A stretch of DNA of 10,000 nucleotides from Desulfomonile sp. (GCA_020216785.1 JAIWNO010000155.1:1-10000), one strand, 5' to 3'; positions 1 through 6,430 are shown, counted from the stretch's first letter. Notes: generated by a model from the sequence alone, not told the origin. Made by a program: numbers and translations.

Positions 1-148
1 GAAATTCGCAAAAGATCGCCCCCACGTAAAGAAAACCGATCAGCCAGAGCCCGAGCATCGCCAGACCGTGCTTCTTAAAACGCCACCAGATCAGCTGCTT
101 CGTAGAAGCGTCAAGATATTTGGATTCCGGTTCCTGTACGCGGTTCAT
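1..148 (-). CDS. ABC transporter permease, OppC/DppC-like, 5' end only
   Basis: The first 49 codons of the second permease of the Opp/Dpp importer; the rest lies beyond the left edge. The N-terminus reads MNRVQEPESKYLDAS, then a basic stretch (WWRFKKHG) leading into a first membrane helix (LAMLGLWLIGFLYVGAIF). This is the usual OppC layout: a short cytoplasmic tail, a positive patch, then TM1. The ATG at 148-146 overlaps the TGA of the upstream permease (147-145) in an ATGA junction, which implies translational coupling and stoichiometric production of the two permeases. By family knowledge, OppC-type subunits pair with OppB-type subunits to form the inner-membrane channel. Assignment rests on position and the N-terminus only, because the diagnostic EAA loop is outside the window. 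Confidence 0.8.
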   Translation of the reverse strand, partial: MNRVQEPESKYLDASTKQLIWWRFKKHGLAMLGLWLIGFLYVGAIFCEF

Positions 149-1143
149 ACGCTCTCGCGGCCTCCAAATTTGATCCGCGGATCCACCCAGGCGAGGAGGA
201 TATCCGAGATGAGCGTGCCGATCACGGTGAGGAAACTCAACATCATGATGAATGTGCCGGCCAAATGCATATCCTGACTCATGAGCGCTTTGAGAAGCAG
301 CGGTCCGGTAGTCGGCAAGTTCAGCACTACTGCGGTGATTGCAATTCCGGAGATCAGTTCAGGCAGGGTCCACCCTATCGTGCTCACGAGCGGATTGATC
401 GCCACGCGTACGGGGTACTTGAGAATCAGACGAACCTCCGACAGGCCTTTCGCACGGGCGGTAGTCACGTACGGCTTCCTCAGCTCATCGAGCAGGTTTC
501 CTCGAATGATTCGTATGAATTTAGCCGTATGGGCCGTACCCACGATTACCACCGGAATCCATAGGTGTTTGAGCAGGTCCCAAAACTTGGCAATGCTCCA
601 GGGGGCTTCAGCGTACTCCGGCGAGAAGAGTCCGCCCACGTTCATTCCGAGGTACGCGAAAGAAAACCATAACAGCACGAGGGCAAAGAGGAAGTTCGGG
701 GTCGCCAGGCCAATGAAGCCGATTACCGTAAGGACGTAATCCATCCAGCCGTACTGGCGCACGGCCGAATAGATCCCGATCGGGATCGCCACCGCCCACG
801 TGAAGATGAGCGTAGCAAACGAAATCAAAGCAGACAACGACAGCCGTTCGCCGATCAGATCCGCGACCGGCCTGTTCCACTCGAAGGAATATCCGAAATC
901 ACCGTGAAGACAGTTCCACGCCCAGAGAAGATACTGTCTCCATAAGGGCTCATCCAGTCCGAACCGATCCTTCAACGCCTGGAGCTCCGCCTGATCGACC
1001 ATTTCTCCGCTGGTGTGCAACTCAGCCACGTACGTCGTGAGAAAGTCGCCTGGAGGCAACTGGATGATCACGAACGTAATGATAGAGATGGCGATCAGCG
1101 TCGGGACCATGAGGAGAAGCCGACGCACGATGTAGCTTAGCAT
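145..1143 (-). CDS. ABC transporter permease, OppB/DppB-like
   Basis: Inner-membrane permease of an oligopeptide/dipeptide-type (family 5) ABC importer, 332 aa, the usual length. Visible features are a basic N-terminus with TM1 at about residues 9-28, a periplasmic segment to about 100 with the common 'RFGLDEPLWRQY' and 'GDFGYSF' blocks, further hydrophobic segments at about 103-125, 136-165, 195-212, 255-275 and 295-320, and the EAA loop at about 225-243 (YVTTARAKGLSEVRLILKY) that contacts the ATPase. The C-terminus carries the typical 'DPRIKFGG' ending. An AAGGA ribosome site lies just upstream of the ATG. It follows the binding protein after a 238-bp gap and overlaps the next permease by 4 bp. 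The substrate cannot be told from the permease. The family call is secure. Confidence 0.95.
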   Translation of the reverse strand: MLSYIVRRLLLMVPTLIAISIITFVIIQLPPGDFLTTYVAELHTSGEMVDQAELQALKDRFGLDEPLWRQYLLWAWNCLHGDFGYSFEWNRPVADLIGERLSLSALISFATLIFTWAVAIPIGIYSAVRQYGWMDYVLTVIGFIGLATPNFLFALVLLWFSFAYLGMNVGGLFSPEYAEAPWSIAKFWDLLKHLWIPVVIVGTAHTAKFIRIIRGNLLDELRKPYVTTARAKGLSEVRLILKYPVRVAINPLVSTIGWTLPELISGIAITAVVLNLPTTGPLLLKALMSQDMHLAGTFIMMLSFLTVIGTLISDILLAWVDPRIKFGGRESV

Positions 1144-1381
1144 GGTTCCTTTATCCGCGGGCAGCTCGTGTGCCTGTCATTTGGATTGCGTGCATAGCGA
1201 AGGTGTTCCCCGGCCGGCGCAGGGGGCAGACCGGGGGGCTGCCTGAATTGGGGCGCACACGCAGGTGCACCCCTGCATATCTGTCGTACTATACTCAATC
1301 CGAGTTCCTATAACTCTGCTTCCATCCGGCACGAGAGCCATCCTTCAATGCTGCGGCTATTCCGCGGCCGTCCGGCTACGG
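1144..1381 (-). promoter_or_regulatory. Gap between binding protein and permease with GC-rich hairpins
   Basis: This 238-bp stretch inside the transporter operon holds no credible gene. On the operon's sense (minus) strand it can fold into a compact hairpin at 1250-1273: a 9-bp stem of GGGG/CCCC, one U-G wobble and GCAC/GTGC, with a 6-nt loop. The complementary strand would have a C-A mismatch at the wobble, so the fold favours the transcribed strand. A second GC-rich element at 1208-1236 pairs CCCCGG with CCGGGG across a long loop. Neither is followed by a U-run, so they do not look like intrinsic terminators. In many importer operons such structures protect the 3' end of the binding-protein mRNA and lower permease expression; that role is inferred here. 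Confidence 0.4.
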
Positions 1382-3295
1382 CTACTTCGTCATGAAGAAC
1401 TGCTCAGGATGGATCGGCCCGGGATTGGGATAGATCCAACTCTGGAAATCTCTCTTTGGAATGTTGTGCATCTTTGTGGATACCACGTAGAAATCAGGCG
1501 GATCGTGCACCAGTCCAATCACCCAAAGATTTTCCTCATTGGCCTTGATGATCTTGGCGAAAAGCTCTTTCTTTTTTTCGTCCGATACGGTGCTGACGAT
1601 CTGATCGTATGTTTTCATCAGCTCCTTGATGTCGGCCGGCGGTTCGAGGCCCTTAGCGCCCTCACTCTGGTACCATTCTCCATAACGGGGGGCTTGGAAG
1701 CTCTCGGAACTGTAGGGGAAGTACCATCTCGGCTCCAGGAGGCACTCCATTCCACCGTCTCCAGGCCACAGGGCCGCATCGTGCGTAGCGCTCTTGACGC
1801 GCTCCCAGAACAGCTCACGACTCTCCGATTTGACTTCGGTCTCGATTCCCACTCCGCCCAAATTCGACGCGAGAATCTCCGCTGTGTCCACCCAACTCTG
1901 GATTACCACCATCACGTCGATGGAAAGGCGCAGGGGTTTACCGTCCGGGCGGGTCCGCTTGCCATCCGGACCGCTCTTCAGTCCCATCTCGTCCAACAGG
2001 GCTTTTGCCTTATCCGGGTTATAGTCAATATACGCCTTTTCGTACGTAGGGCTGTAGAAGACGGATTCCTTTAGCGGAGCGGCCTGTCGCGGGGTCCCTT
2101 TGCCTCGGTACACGATCTTGTTGATCTCCTGACGGTTGATCGCGTGGGAGAGAGCGATCCTGAACCGACGGTCTCCGATTATCTTTTGCATTACGGGATC
2201 GGAATGGTTCAAGTTCGGCGCGAGCAACAGGCCCACTGACGCCGTGGAGGTCTTCGGTACGAGTCGGTACTTGCCCTGACCTACGGTTGCCACGAGCAGC
2301 ACCGAGTTTTGCATCCCGCCCAAACCGCGGGCTTGCATGTCGATTTCGCCCGCTATTGCCTTGAGAAGAATCGTCTGCGATTCCGCCTGCAGGTCGTGAA
2401 CGATTTTGTCAATATAGGGAAGTTGGTTGCCTTCAGGATCGACCTTCCAATAGAACGGATTCCGACGCATCACGAACCGCTTCGCCGGCGCCGGCACCTC
2501 GACTATCCATGCGCAGATGGAGGGATATTCCGTGCTCGTAAACATCGCGTGCCGCAAACTCGAGACGTCCTGGAAGAGCTTTACCCAGGAGGAGGCATTT
2601 GCCTTTTTCATCCGCGCGTCAAGCTCTTCGGGCGAAGCGTATTTTTTGTGGAATTGCTTCAGATAGTGCTTAGGCTTGGTTACCAGTTCCATGCCCTGCG
2701 GGCAGGCAAGTTGTTCGAGAAACAGGCCATACGGCTTTGCAAACTCGAATCGTACCGTGTAATCGTCCACTTTGGTGACTTTCGGCGGGTCTCCTGTCGG
2801 GGCCAGCCACCTGGGAACGCTTGAGGTGAGTTCCTTGTTCAAGAAAATGTCGTGGATGCTGAACATGATGTCGTCAGCGGTGAAAGGCTGTCCATCCGAC
2901 CATTTGACGCCCCTTACCAAATGAAATGTGTATACTTTGCCTTCCGGATCCGCTTCCCACTTGTGGGCCAAATTGCCGACAACCTTGTAGTCGGGACTCC
3001 AGCGGACGAGAGGATCGTAAAGGATCCGGCGCGCCCCGACCAGGTCCGACAAACCCGTATATGCACGTCTCCACGTTCCTCCGTACATACCAATTTTCTC
3101 AACCGGTTTTATAACCACAGGCTGCTGCGGCAGTCGCTCCGCCACTGGCGGAAGCTTGTTCGCTTTGACGAGCTCACTCAGTTCAGGCGCTTCGTTGTAC
3201 GCAGACGCGCCGGCAGCGAACCATGCCAGAATCACGGTAATTGCTACGAACAGAAACACAGTCGCTTGACCTCGCCTTAGCTCGCTCATTGTCAT
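1382..3295 (-). CDS. ABC transporter solute-binding protein, family 5 (SBP_bac_5)
   Basis: Periplasmic substrate-binding component of the importer encoded downstream, 637 aa. The N-terminus is a classical signal peptide: charged (ELRRGQ), hydrophobic core at about residues 12-27, likely cleavage after ASA at 30-32. There is no lipobox cysteine, so it should be soluble in the periplasm. Family 5 hallmarks are 'YDPLVRWSPDYKVVGNLAHKW', 'VYTFHLVRGVKWSDGQPFTADD', 'NPFYWKVDPEGNQLPYIDKI' and 'RFRIALSHAINRQEI'. The length and the 'YGGTWRR' and 'DPEGNQLPYID' blocks resemble the long subgroup that includes oligosaccharide- as well as peptide-binding members, so 'oligopeptide' should not be taken as proven. 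Start choice: an AGGAGAGGA site abuts the ATG at 3295, and a second in-frame ATG at 3289 (MSELRRGQ) has more normal spacing and may be the real start. The gene is 64 bp downstream of ssb on the same strand. Confidence 0.93.
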   Translation of the reverse strand: MTMSELRRGQATVFLFVAITVILAWFAAGASAYNEAPELSELVKANKLPPVAERLPQQPVVIKPVEKIGMYGGTWRRAYTGLSDLVGARRILYDPLVRWSPDYKVVGNLAHKWEADPEGKVYTFHLVRGVKWSDGQPFTADDIMFSIHDIFLNKELTSSVPRWLAPTGDPPKVTKVDDYTVRFEFAKPYGLFLEQLACPQGMELVTKPKHYLKQFHKKYASPEELDARMKKANASSWVKLFQDVSSLRHAMFTSTEYPSICAWIVEVPAPAKRFVMRRNPFYWKVDPEGNQLPYIDKIVHDLQAESQTILLKAIAGEIDMQARGLGGMQNSVLLVATVGQGKYRLVPKTSTASVGLLLAPNLNHSDPVMQKIIGDRRFRIALSHAINRQEINKIVYRGKGTPRQAAPLKESVFYSPTYEKAYIDYNPDKAKALLDEMGLKSGPDGKRTRPDGKPLRLSIDVMVVIQSWVDTAEILASNLGGVGIETEVKSESRELFWERVKSATHDAALWPGDGGMECLLEPRWYFPYSSESFQAPRYGEWYQSEGAKGLEPPADIKELMKTYDQIVSTVSDEKKKELFAKIIKANEENLWVIGLVHDPPDFYVVSTKMHNIPKRDFQSWIYPNPGPIHPEQFFMTK

Positions 3296-3359
3296 TCCTC
3301 TCCTGTAGTATCTATTTCAGCCGCCCGGGAAGCTGGACTGCGCATGTATCAACCTTGGA

Positions 3360-3833
3360 TTAGAATGGAATATCGTCCTCGGGGGGCGGCGGCTCGTACC
3401 GTCGTTCGGGCCGTCGTACACCGGCGTCTTTGGGCTCCGGCCTGCGCGAAGAACGTGGAGGCGGTTCCCGGTCTTCCCGTTGGGCCTGTGAGGGACCTCC
3501 GCCGCCGAGCATAATCATGTCACTTGCAATAATTTCGACCGTGGTTCGCTTGTTACCTTCCTGATCTTCCCAATCGCGGGATTGGATGCGGCCTTCAATA
3601 AACACTTGCTTGCCTTTGCTCAAATATTCGCCGCATATTTCGCCTAGCCGGCCCCAGGCAACGATCCGGTGCCATTCAGTCCTTTCCTGGTCGTTGCCTT
3701 CCTGGTCTTTCCACGTCTGGGACGTGGCGAGCGTGAAGCTGGCGACGGCTCGGCCCGAACCGGTGTAACGCACTTCGGGATCTTTGCCGACGTGTCCGAG
3801 CAGCAGGACTTTGTTTAAAGACCTAGGAGCCAT
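3360..3833 (-). CDS. ssb: Single-stranded DNA-binding protein
   Basis: Binds and protects single-stranded DNA in replication, recombination and repair, normally as a homotetramer. From the chosen ATG the protein is 157 aa. The OB-fold covers about residues 1-105, with the typical start 'RSLNKVLLLGHVGKDPEVRYTGSGRAVASFTLATS', followed by 'TEWHRIVAWGRLGEICGEYLSKGKQVFIEGRIQSR'. Then come a proline/arginine/glutamate-rich linker and the acidic tip DDIPF, the conserved docking peptide for partner proteins. The ATG at 3833-3831 is preferred over an in-frame one at 3863 (which adds MPTAQSREGL) because it directly precedes the family's conserved start and has a GGGAGGG site just upstream. The gene is divergent from the HTH/Zn-ribbon gene. 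Its neighbour downstream is a transporter, not a replication or ribosomal gene as in many genomes. Confidence 0.96.
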   Translation of the reverse strand: MAPRSLNKVLLLGHVGKDPEVRYTGSGRAVASFTLATSQTWKDQEGNDQERTEWHRIVAWGRLGEICGEYLSKGKQVFIEGRIQSRDWEDQEGNKRTTVEIIASDMIMLGGGGPSQAQREDREPPPRSSRRPEPKDAGVRRPERRYEPPPPEDDIPF

Positions 3834-3891
3834 CAGTCCCTCCCTCGATTGAGCGGTTGGCAAAAGGTGTTGCCCTTACAACACGCGAAAA

Positions 3892-3924
3892 GTTATCCTC
3901 ACAAGAAAGACCACGGCTTGTCAA
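3892..3924 (-). promoter_or_regulatory. Possible ssb promoter
   Basis: The minus strand carries a perfect -35 hexamer TTGACA (3924-3919). The nearest -10-like sequence is GATAAC (3897-3892), four of six matches, at a 21-nt spacing that is longer than optimal. It lies about 60 bp upstream of the ssb start in the divergent intergenic region. The -35 match is good and the spacing is poor, so this is tentative. Confidence 0.22.
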
Positions 3925-3987
3925 GGCCAATCGTCGGATCGCAACGCCGGCGCACGAATTGAGTTTATACCCGCGAGGAGACCACCG

Positions 3988-4329
3988 CTGACAATCCGCC
4001 AAAGAATAGCTCAGATGCTGACAGAAGGATCTTTTACCGCGCGTGAGTTGTCTCGCATACTTGGTATAAGGGAGAAAGAGGTTTACGAGCACCTGCCGCA
4101 CATTCAGAAATCGGTAGGCGCGTCTCATACTATTGTGCGGCAACCCGCAATGTGTCTGAACTGCGATTTTGTGTTCACCAAACGAGAGAAGCTCACTGCG
4201 CCCGGGCGCTGCCCTGTTTGCCGCTCGGAGCGTATATCCGAGCCTGTATTCGGCCTCGCAGCAAGGAAGCAGGCAACCGGCTCATCGGCCGACAGCAAAG
4301 CCGGGCTCAGCTCAGAGCACTCTGGATGA
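3988..4329 (+). CDS. HTH plus zinc-ribbon predicted transcriptional regulator (COG3357-like)
   Basis: A small two-domain protein. Numbered from the ATG at 4015, a winged-helix-like HTH occupies about residues 1-35 (TARELSRILGIREKEVYEHLPHIQ). A four-cysteine zinc ribbon follows: CLNC at 47-50 and CPVC at 66-69. The combination matches proteins annotated as predicted regulators with an HTH fused to a Zn-ribbon (COG3357), common in archaea and some deltaproteobacteria; the target is unknown. Start: family members normally begin with a helix like 'LTIRQRIAQML', which here lies upstream of the first ATG. A CTG at 3988 would include it and sits 7 nt after a perfect GAGGAG (3975-3980). No ATG, GTG or TTG is in frame between there and the upstream stop at 3850. 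The ATG at 4015 (104 aa) is the conservative alternative. The C-terminal 20 residues are low-complexity. It is divergent from ssb and 98 bp before serine acetyltransferase, perhaps in the same transcript. Confidence 0.8.
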   Translation: MTIRQRIAQMLTEGSFTARELSRILGIREKEVYEHLPHIQKSVGASHTIVRQPAMCLNCDFVFTKREKLTAPGRCPVCRSERISEPVFGLAARKQATGSSADSKAGLSSEHSG

Positions 4330-4427
4330 ACTATGCCGGGAGGATTCGAGCAACGTCTTGAACGAGAACCAACGCCCCACAAAAGGGAGCCGGGCCCCAT
4401 GATGAGGGCGAGAAGAGGAGAGAGCAT

Positions 4428-5444
4428 ATGGAAAAATTCCGATCCCACGAACACATACAAGAGAATGTGTGCGAATTCGAGGAAGATCCTCTGATCCCGT
4501 TGCATGAGGAGCGGCTTCGCAACGCTGTTGAGGCCATGGTCGCCTCATGCCGCGAGGAGGATACCATCGATCATGTGGGCGCGGCCCTCATTCCCTCCAA
4601 GGACGAGATCATCCGCATCTTAGGGATCCTTCAGGACGTTCTCTTCCCCGGATACTTCGGACGACAGGAGTTAAGCCACGCTACCCTCTCGTACCACCTC
4701 GGCAATGAGATGACGAGGCTCTACGAGATGCTCGCGGCCCAGATCTCCCGCAGCATTCGCCATGAGTGCCGCCGCATGGACAAGCTCTGCGTGAAGTGTG
4801 TCCAGAAAGGCTGGGAAGAGTCGGTGCTGCTCATGGAGCGGCTACCCCACTTGCGACGGATTTTCGCCCGCGATGTGCGGGCGCATTATGACGGAGATCC
4901 TGCATCCAAGAGCCTTGATGAGATTGTGTTCTGCTATCCGGGGCTCTACGCGATCTTCGTGTACCGGGTCGCCCACGAGCTGTTCAAACGGCAGATTCCC
5001 CTCATTCCGAGAATCATGACCGAGCACGCACATTCGCTCACAGGGATCGACATCCATCCCGGAGCTACCATTGGTACGGACTTTTTCATTGACCACGGGA
5101 CCGGAGTTGTTATCGGAGAGACCACCGAGATCGGCAATCGGGTGCGGATTTACCAGGGTGTAACCCTCGGAGCGCTTTCAGTGCCACGGGAATCCGAAGG
5201 TGGAATTTCACTCCGTGGCCGCAAACGCCATCCTACTATCGAGGATGACGTCACCATTTACGCCCAAGCCACTATACTCGGAGGAGACACGGTGATCGGA
5301 GCGCGCAGCATCATCGGCGGCAACGTCTGGTTGACCTCGTCAGTTCCACCGGATACGACGGTGGTCATCGAGCCCCCTCGTCACGTATTCAAAGATGACA
5401 GCAACCGATCGACACGGCCGGCTGCCGCTCACGAACGATCATGA
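4428..5444 (+). CDS. cysE: Serine O-acetyltransferase (CysE/EpsC type)
   Basis: Transfers acetyl from acetyl-CoA to L-serine, giving O-acetylserine, the substrate of cysteine synthase; cytoplasmic. The protein is 338 aa, at the long end for the family and typical of the EpsC-type subgroup with an extended helical N-terminal domain (about residues 1-200). The C-terminal left-handed beta-helix is built of hexapeptide repeats. Expected active-site residues are present in 'TGIDIHPGATIG' (Asp208) and 'FIDHGTGVVIGET' (His223). Next come 'IYQGVTLGAL', the flexible 'RGRKRHPTIEDDV' loop and the terminal helix turns 'ILGGDTVIGARSIIGGNVWLTSSVP'. A CVKC pair at 121-124 is not a usual family feature. The ATG follows a GAGGAGAGAG site at good spacing. 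No cysteine synthase is adjacent, so sulfur assimilation is not clustered here. No clear terminator follows the stop. Confidence 0.95.
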   Translation: MEKFRSHEHIQENVCEFEEDPLIPLHEERLRNAVEAMVASCREEDTIDHVGAALIPSKDEIIRILGILQDVLFPGYFGRQELSHATLSYHLGNEMTRLYEMLAAQISRSIRHECRRMDKLCVKCVQKGWEESVLLMERLPHLRRIFARDVRAHYDGDPASKSLDEIVFCYPGLYAIFVYRVAHELFKRQIPLIPRIMTEHAHSLTGIDIHPGATIGTDFFIDHGTGVVIGETTEIGNRVRIYQGVTLGALSVPRESEGGISLRGRKRHPTIEDDVTIYAQATILGGDTVIGARSIIGGNVWLTSSVPPDTTVVIEPPRHVFKDDSNRSTRPAAAHERS

Positions 5445-5516
5445 GGAAAACGCTTGGCGATGGAGGCAAAAAGATGGAAGTAGCGCGTTTCACAAAAAAA
5501 GTTGCACGGATGGATC

Positions 5517-5545
5517 TTGAAGGCTTGCGACAAATCTGTTAGAAT
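5517..5545 (+). promoter_or_regulatory. Sigma70-type promoter of the non-coding island
   Basis: A -35 element TTGAAG (5517-5522, four of six) and a -10 element TAGAAT (5540-5545, five of six) are separated by exactly 17 nt. This is the best promoter match I found in the window by eye. It predicts a transcript starting near 5551-5553. No open reading frame with a ribosome site follows within several hundred bases, which points to a non-coding transcript. Confidence 0.55.
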
Positions 5546-5551
5546 GCGCTG

Positions 5552-5713
5552 TCGGCACGCTGAGTCGATGGGAGCCCAATTTCTCCAGCGCCCGCCCCAA
5601 TAGGGCTGGAAGGACGCGAAGGTCGGCAGCGGATCAAAGCGCCGGCAGCCGGGCGACGTGGTCGGAAACAGCCAAACCACACCGTGTAGATTGAGTTGGG
5701 CTGGGAGTGCCGT
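5552..5713 (+). ncRNA. Candidate structured non-coding RNA, about 160 nt
   Basis: Begins where the upstream promoter predicts initiation. Hand folding gives a closing helix P1 of CGGCAC (5553-5558) with GTGCCG (5707-5712). Inside it, a 10-bp helix joins 5573-5582 (AGCCCAATTT) to 5693-5702 (GAGTTGGGCT, including two G-U pairs). Enclosed are a hairpin at 5584-5610 (TCCAGC with GCTGGA), a short CGCC/GGCG hairpin near 5640-5655, and GTGGT/ACCAC at 5658-5680. Pairing of the extreme 5' end is a layout shared by several stable bacterial RNAs. I do not find the signature blocks of RNase P RNA, tmRNA, SRP RNA or a known riboswitch, and 6S RNA can be neither shown nor excluded. No U-run terminator follows, so the 3' end is a guess. 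GC-rich DNA folds easily, so the structure alone is weak evidence. Confidence 0.35.
5572..5588 (+). repeat. Direct repeat copy 1 (GAGCCCAATTTCTCCAG)
   Basis: This 17-nt sequence recurs at 5815-5830 with one C missing. The similarity continues weakly to the left (TGAGTC here, TGACTC there), giving an imperfect repeat of about 28 nt. Copy 1 forms the 5' strand of the 10-bp helix of the candidate RNA. Confidence 0.5.
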
Positions 5714-5814
5714 AAGCACCTGACGTCGTCACCGCCTGCATATTGTGGAATACGACCGCCGACGCGCTCGAGCGATGATTCGGCAGCGGTGTTGCCCGGC
5801 GAGTGACTCAGCAA

Positions 5815-5830
5815 GAGCCAATTTCTCCAG
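5815..5830 (+). repeat. Direct repeat copy 2 (GAGCCAATTTCTCCAG)
   Basis: Second copy of the repeat at 5572-5588, offset by 243 nt, identical over GAGC and CAATTTCTCCAG with a single-base deletion between. It lies downstream of the predicted 3' end of the folded RNA. The pair could be remnants of a short duplication, boundaries of a small inserted element, or binding sites for one factor. Confidence 0.5.
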
Positions 5831-5902
5831 ACATACAGGAGTGATTTGCTCAATCGCTTTTGCTGTTCTCATGTCCCAGCAGCGAATATAAAGCTGCAGC
5901 AT

Positions 5903-5946
5903 GTCCCCCAGCGAACGGAGGCATTGATTTCCGCGGGGCGGGGGAC
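5903..5946 (+). other. Strong isolated hairpin
   Basis: GTCCCCC (5903-5909) pairs perfectly with GGGGGAC (5940-5946). An inner helix CG-CGGAG pairs 5912-5920 with 5929-5935 across a two-A bulge, closing on an 8-nt loop. It is not followed by a U-run on either strand, so it is not a standard intrinsic terminator. It may be an RNA processing or stability element within a transcript from the upstream promoter, or a protein-binding DNA site. Confidence 0.45.
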
Positions 5947-6083
5947 GACCGGATGAGCTGGGGTATGGGAGATTGTTTCCCAGGTCAGGATGCCGATTTG
6001 GATCCCTGGAACTTGATGCGGGTTGAATGAACTTCTTTTACGGCCGTACACGAAGAATTCCGGCTGCCAGGATGGGGATGCAT

Positions 6084-6102
6084 AATAATGATGATAATTA
6101 TC
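6084..6102. promoter_or_regulatory. Fur-box-like operator
   Basis: AATAATGATGATAATTATC matches the classical 19-bp Fur consensus GATAATGATAATCATTATC at 16 of 19 positions and contains the 12-bp perfect palindrome TGATAATTATCA (6092-6103). It stands out as an AT-rich block in GC-rich surroundings. By family knowledge, Fur with ferrous iron represses promoters that overlap such boxes. I cannot find a convincing -35/-10 pair around it on either strand. The nearest downstream gene is the ATPase, whose start is about 330 bp away. Confidence 0.4.
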
Positions 6103-6430
6103 ACTGAACCTGCTGGACCTGGGGTCACAATGAATTGTATCAATCGAGGGCCGTCGTGCGCACAGTGACGGTCAGCACAGACAATCTCGTACCCTGTCGA
6201 GAATTGACGATCCAGAGACCGCTCTACGCCTCGAAGCTGCACGTAGCTGAAAAGAGCCTTTTGCGAAAATCGGGACTTGTCCGTGCCGGAAAAAGCGAAT
6301 CGGCTGCATCGGGTTCCCCCGCGGGCCGGAGACTAAGTGCAGCTTGCTCTGCGAGGGATTTGGAGATGCACAGGTCCCATGTAAGGCCCGCACGCCGGCT
6401 TTCATGGTGGTGCGAAAGGATGGCTTTGAT

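Larger units (their letters stand above)
5445..6430 (+). other. Long non-coding island with RNA-like and regulatory signals
   Basis: Almost 1 kb between serine acetyltransferase and the ATPase without a convincing gene. The open frames on both strands are short, lack good ribosome sites, and have arginine/serine/proline-rich translations unlike any family I know. The stretch holds the promoter at 5517-5545, the predicted folded RNA at 5552-5713, the repeat pair at 5572-5588 and 5815-5830, the hairpin at 5903-5946 and the Fur-like box at 6084-6102, each listed separately. From about 6110 to 6400 I see nothing specific beyond a weak TTGACG at 6204-6209 without a matching -10. It could be an untranslated leader of the ATPase, one or more small RNA genes, or decayed sequence. 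Confidence 0.5.

Noticed and set aside
1265..2074. A 269-codon plus-strand open frame antisense to the solute-binding protein
   Set aside because: The opposite strand encodes an unmistakable family 5 binding protein. The antisense translation has no recognisable motif and is a by-product of GC-rich codon use.
5595..5665. Cobalamin-riboswitch resemblance (AATAGGG followed by GCAGCCGGGCGACGTGG)
   Set aside because: AATAGGG is not followed by the required AA-stem-GTG pattern, the B12-box match has several mismatches at invariant bases, and no cobalamin gene follows.
5539..5853. Minus-strand open frames across 5429-5853 as a gene or pseudogene
   Set aside because: No ribosome site, no known family, Arg/Ser/Pro-rich composition, and the only good promoter reads the other way. 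The repeated WRNW residues simply reflect the DNA direct repeat.
6027..6107. A 26-aa plus-strand open frame (MNFFYGRTRR...) ending over the Fur-like box
   Set aside because: No clear Shine-Dalgarno, and its Asn/Asp-rich end is just translation of the AT-rich palindrome.
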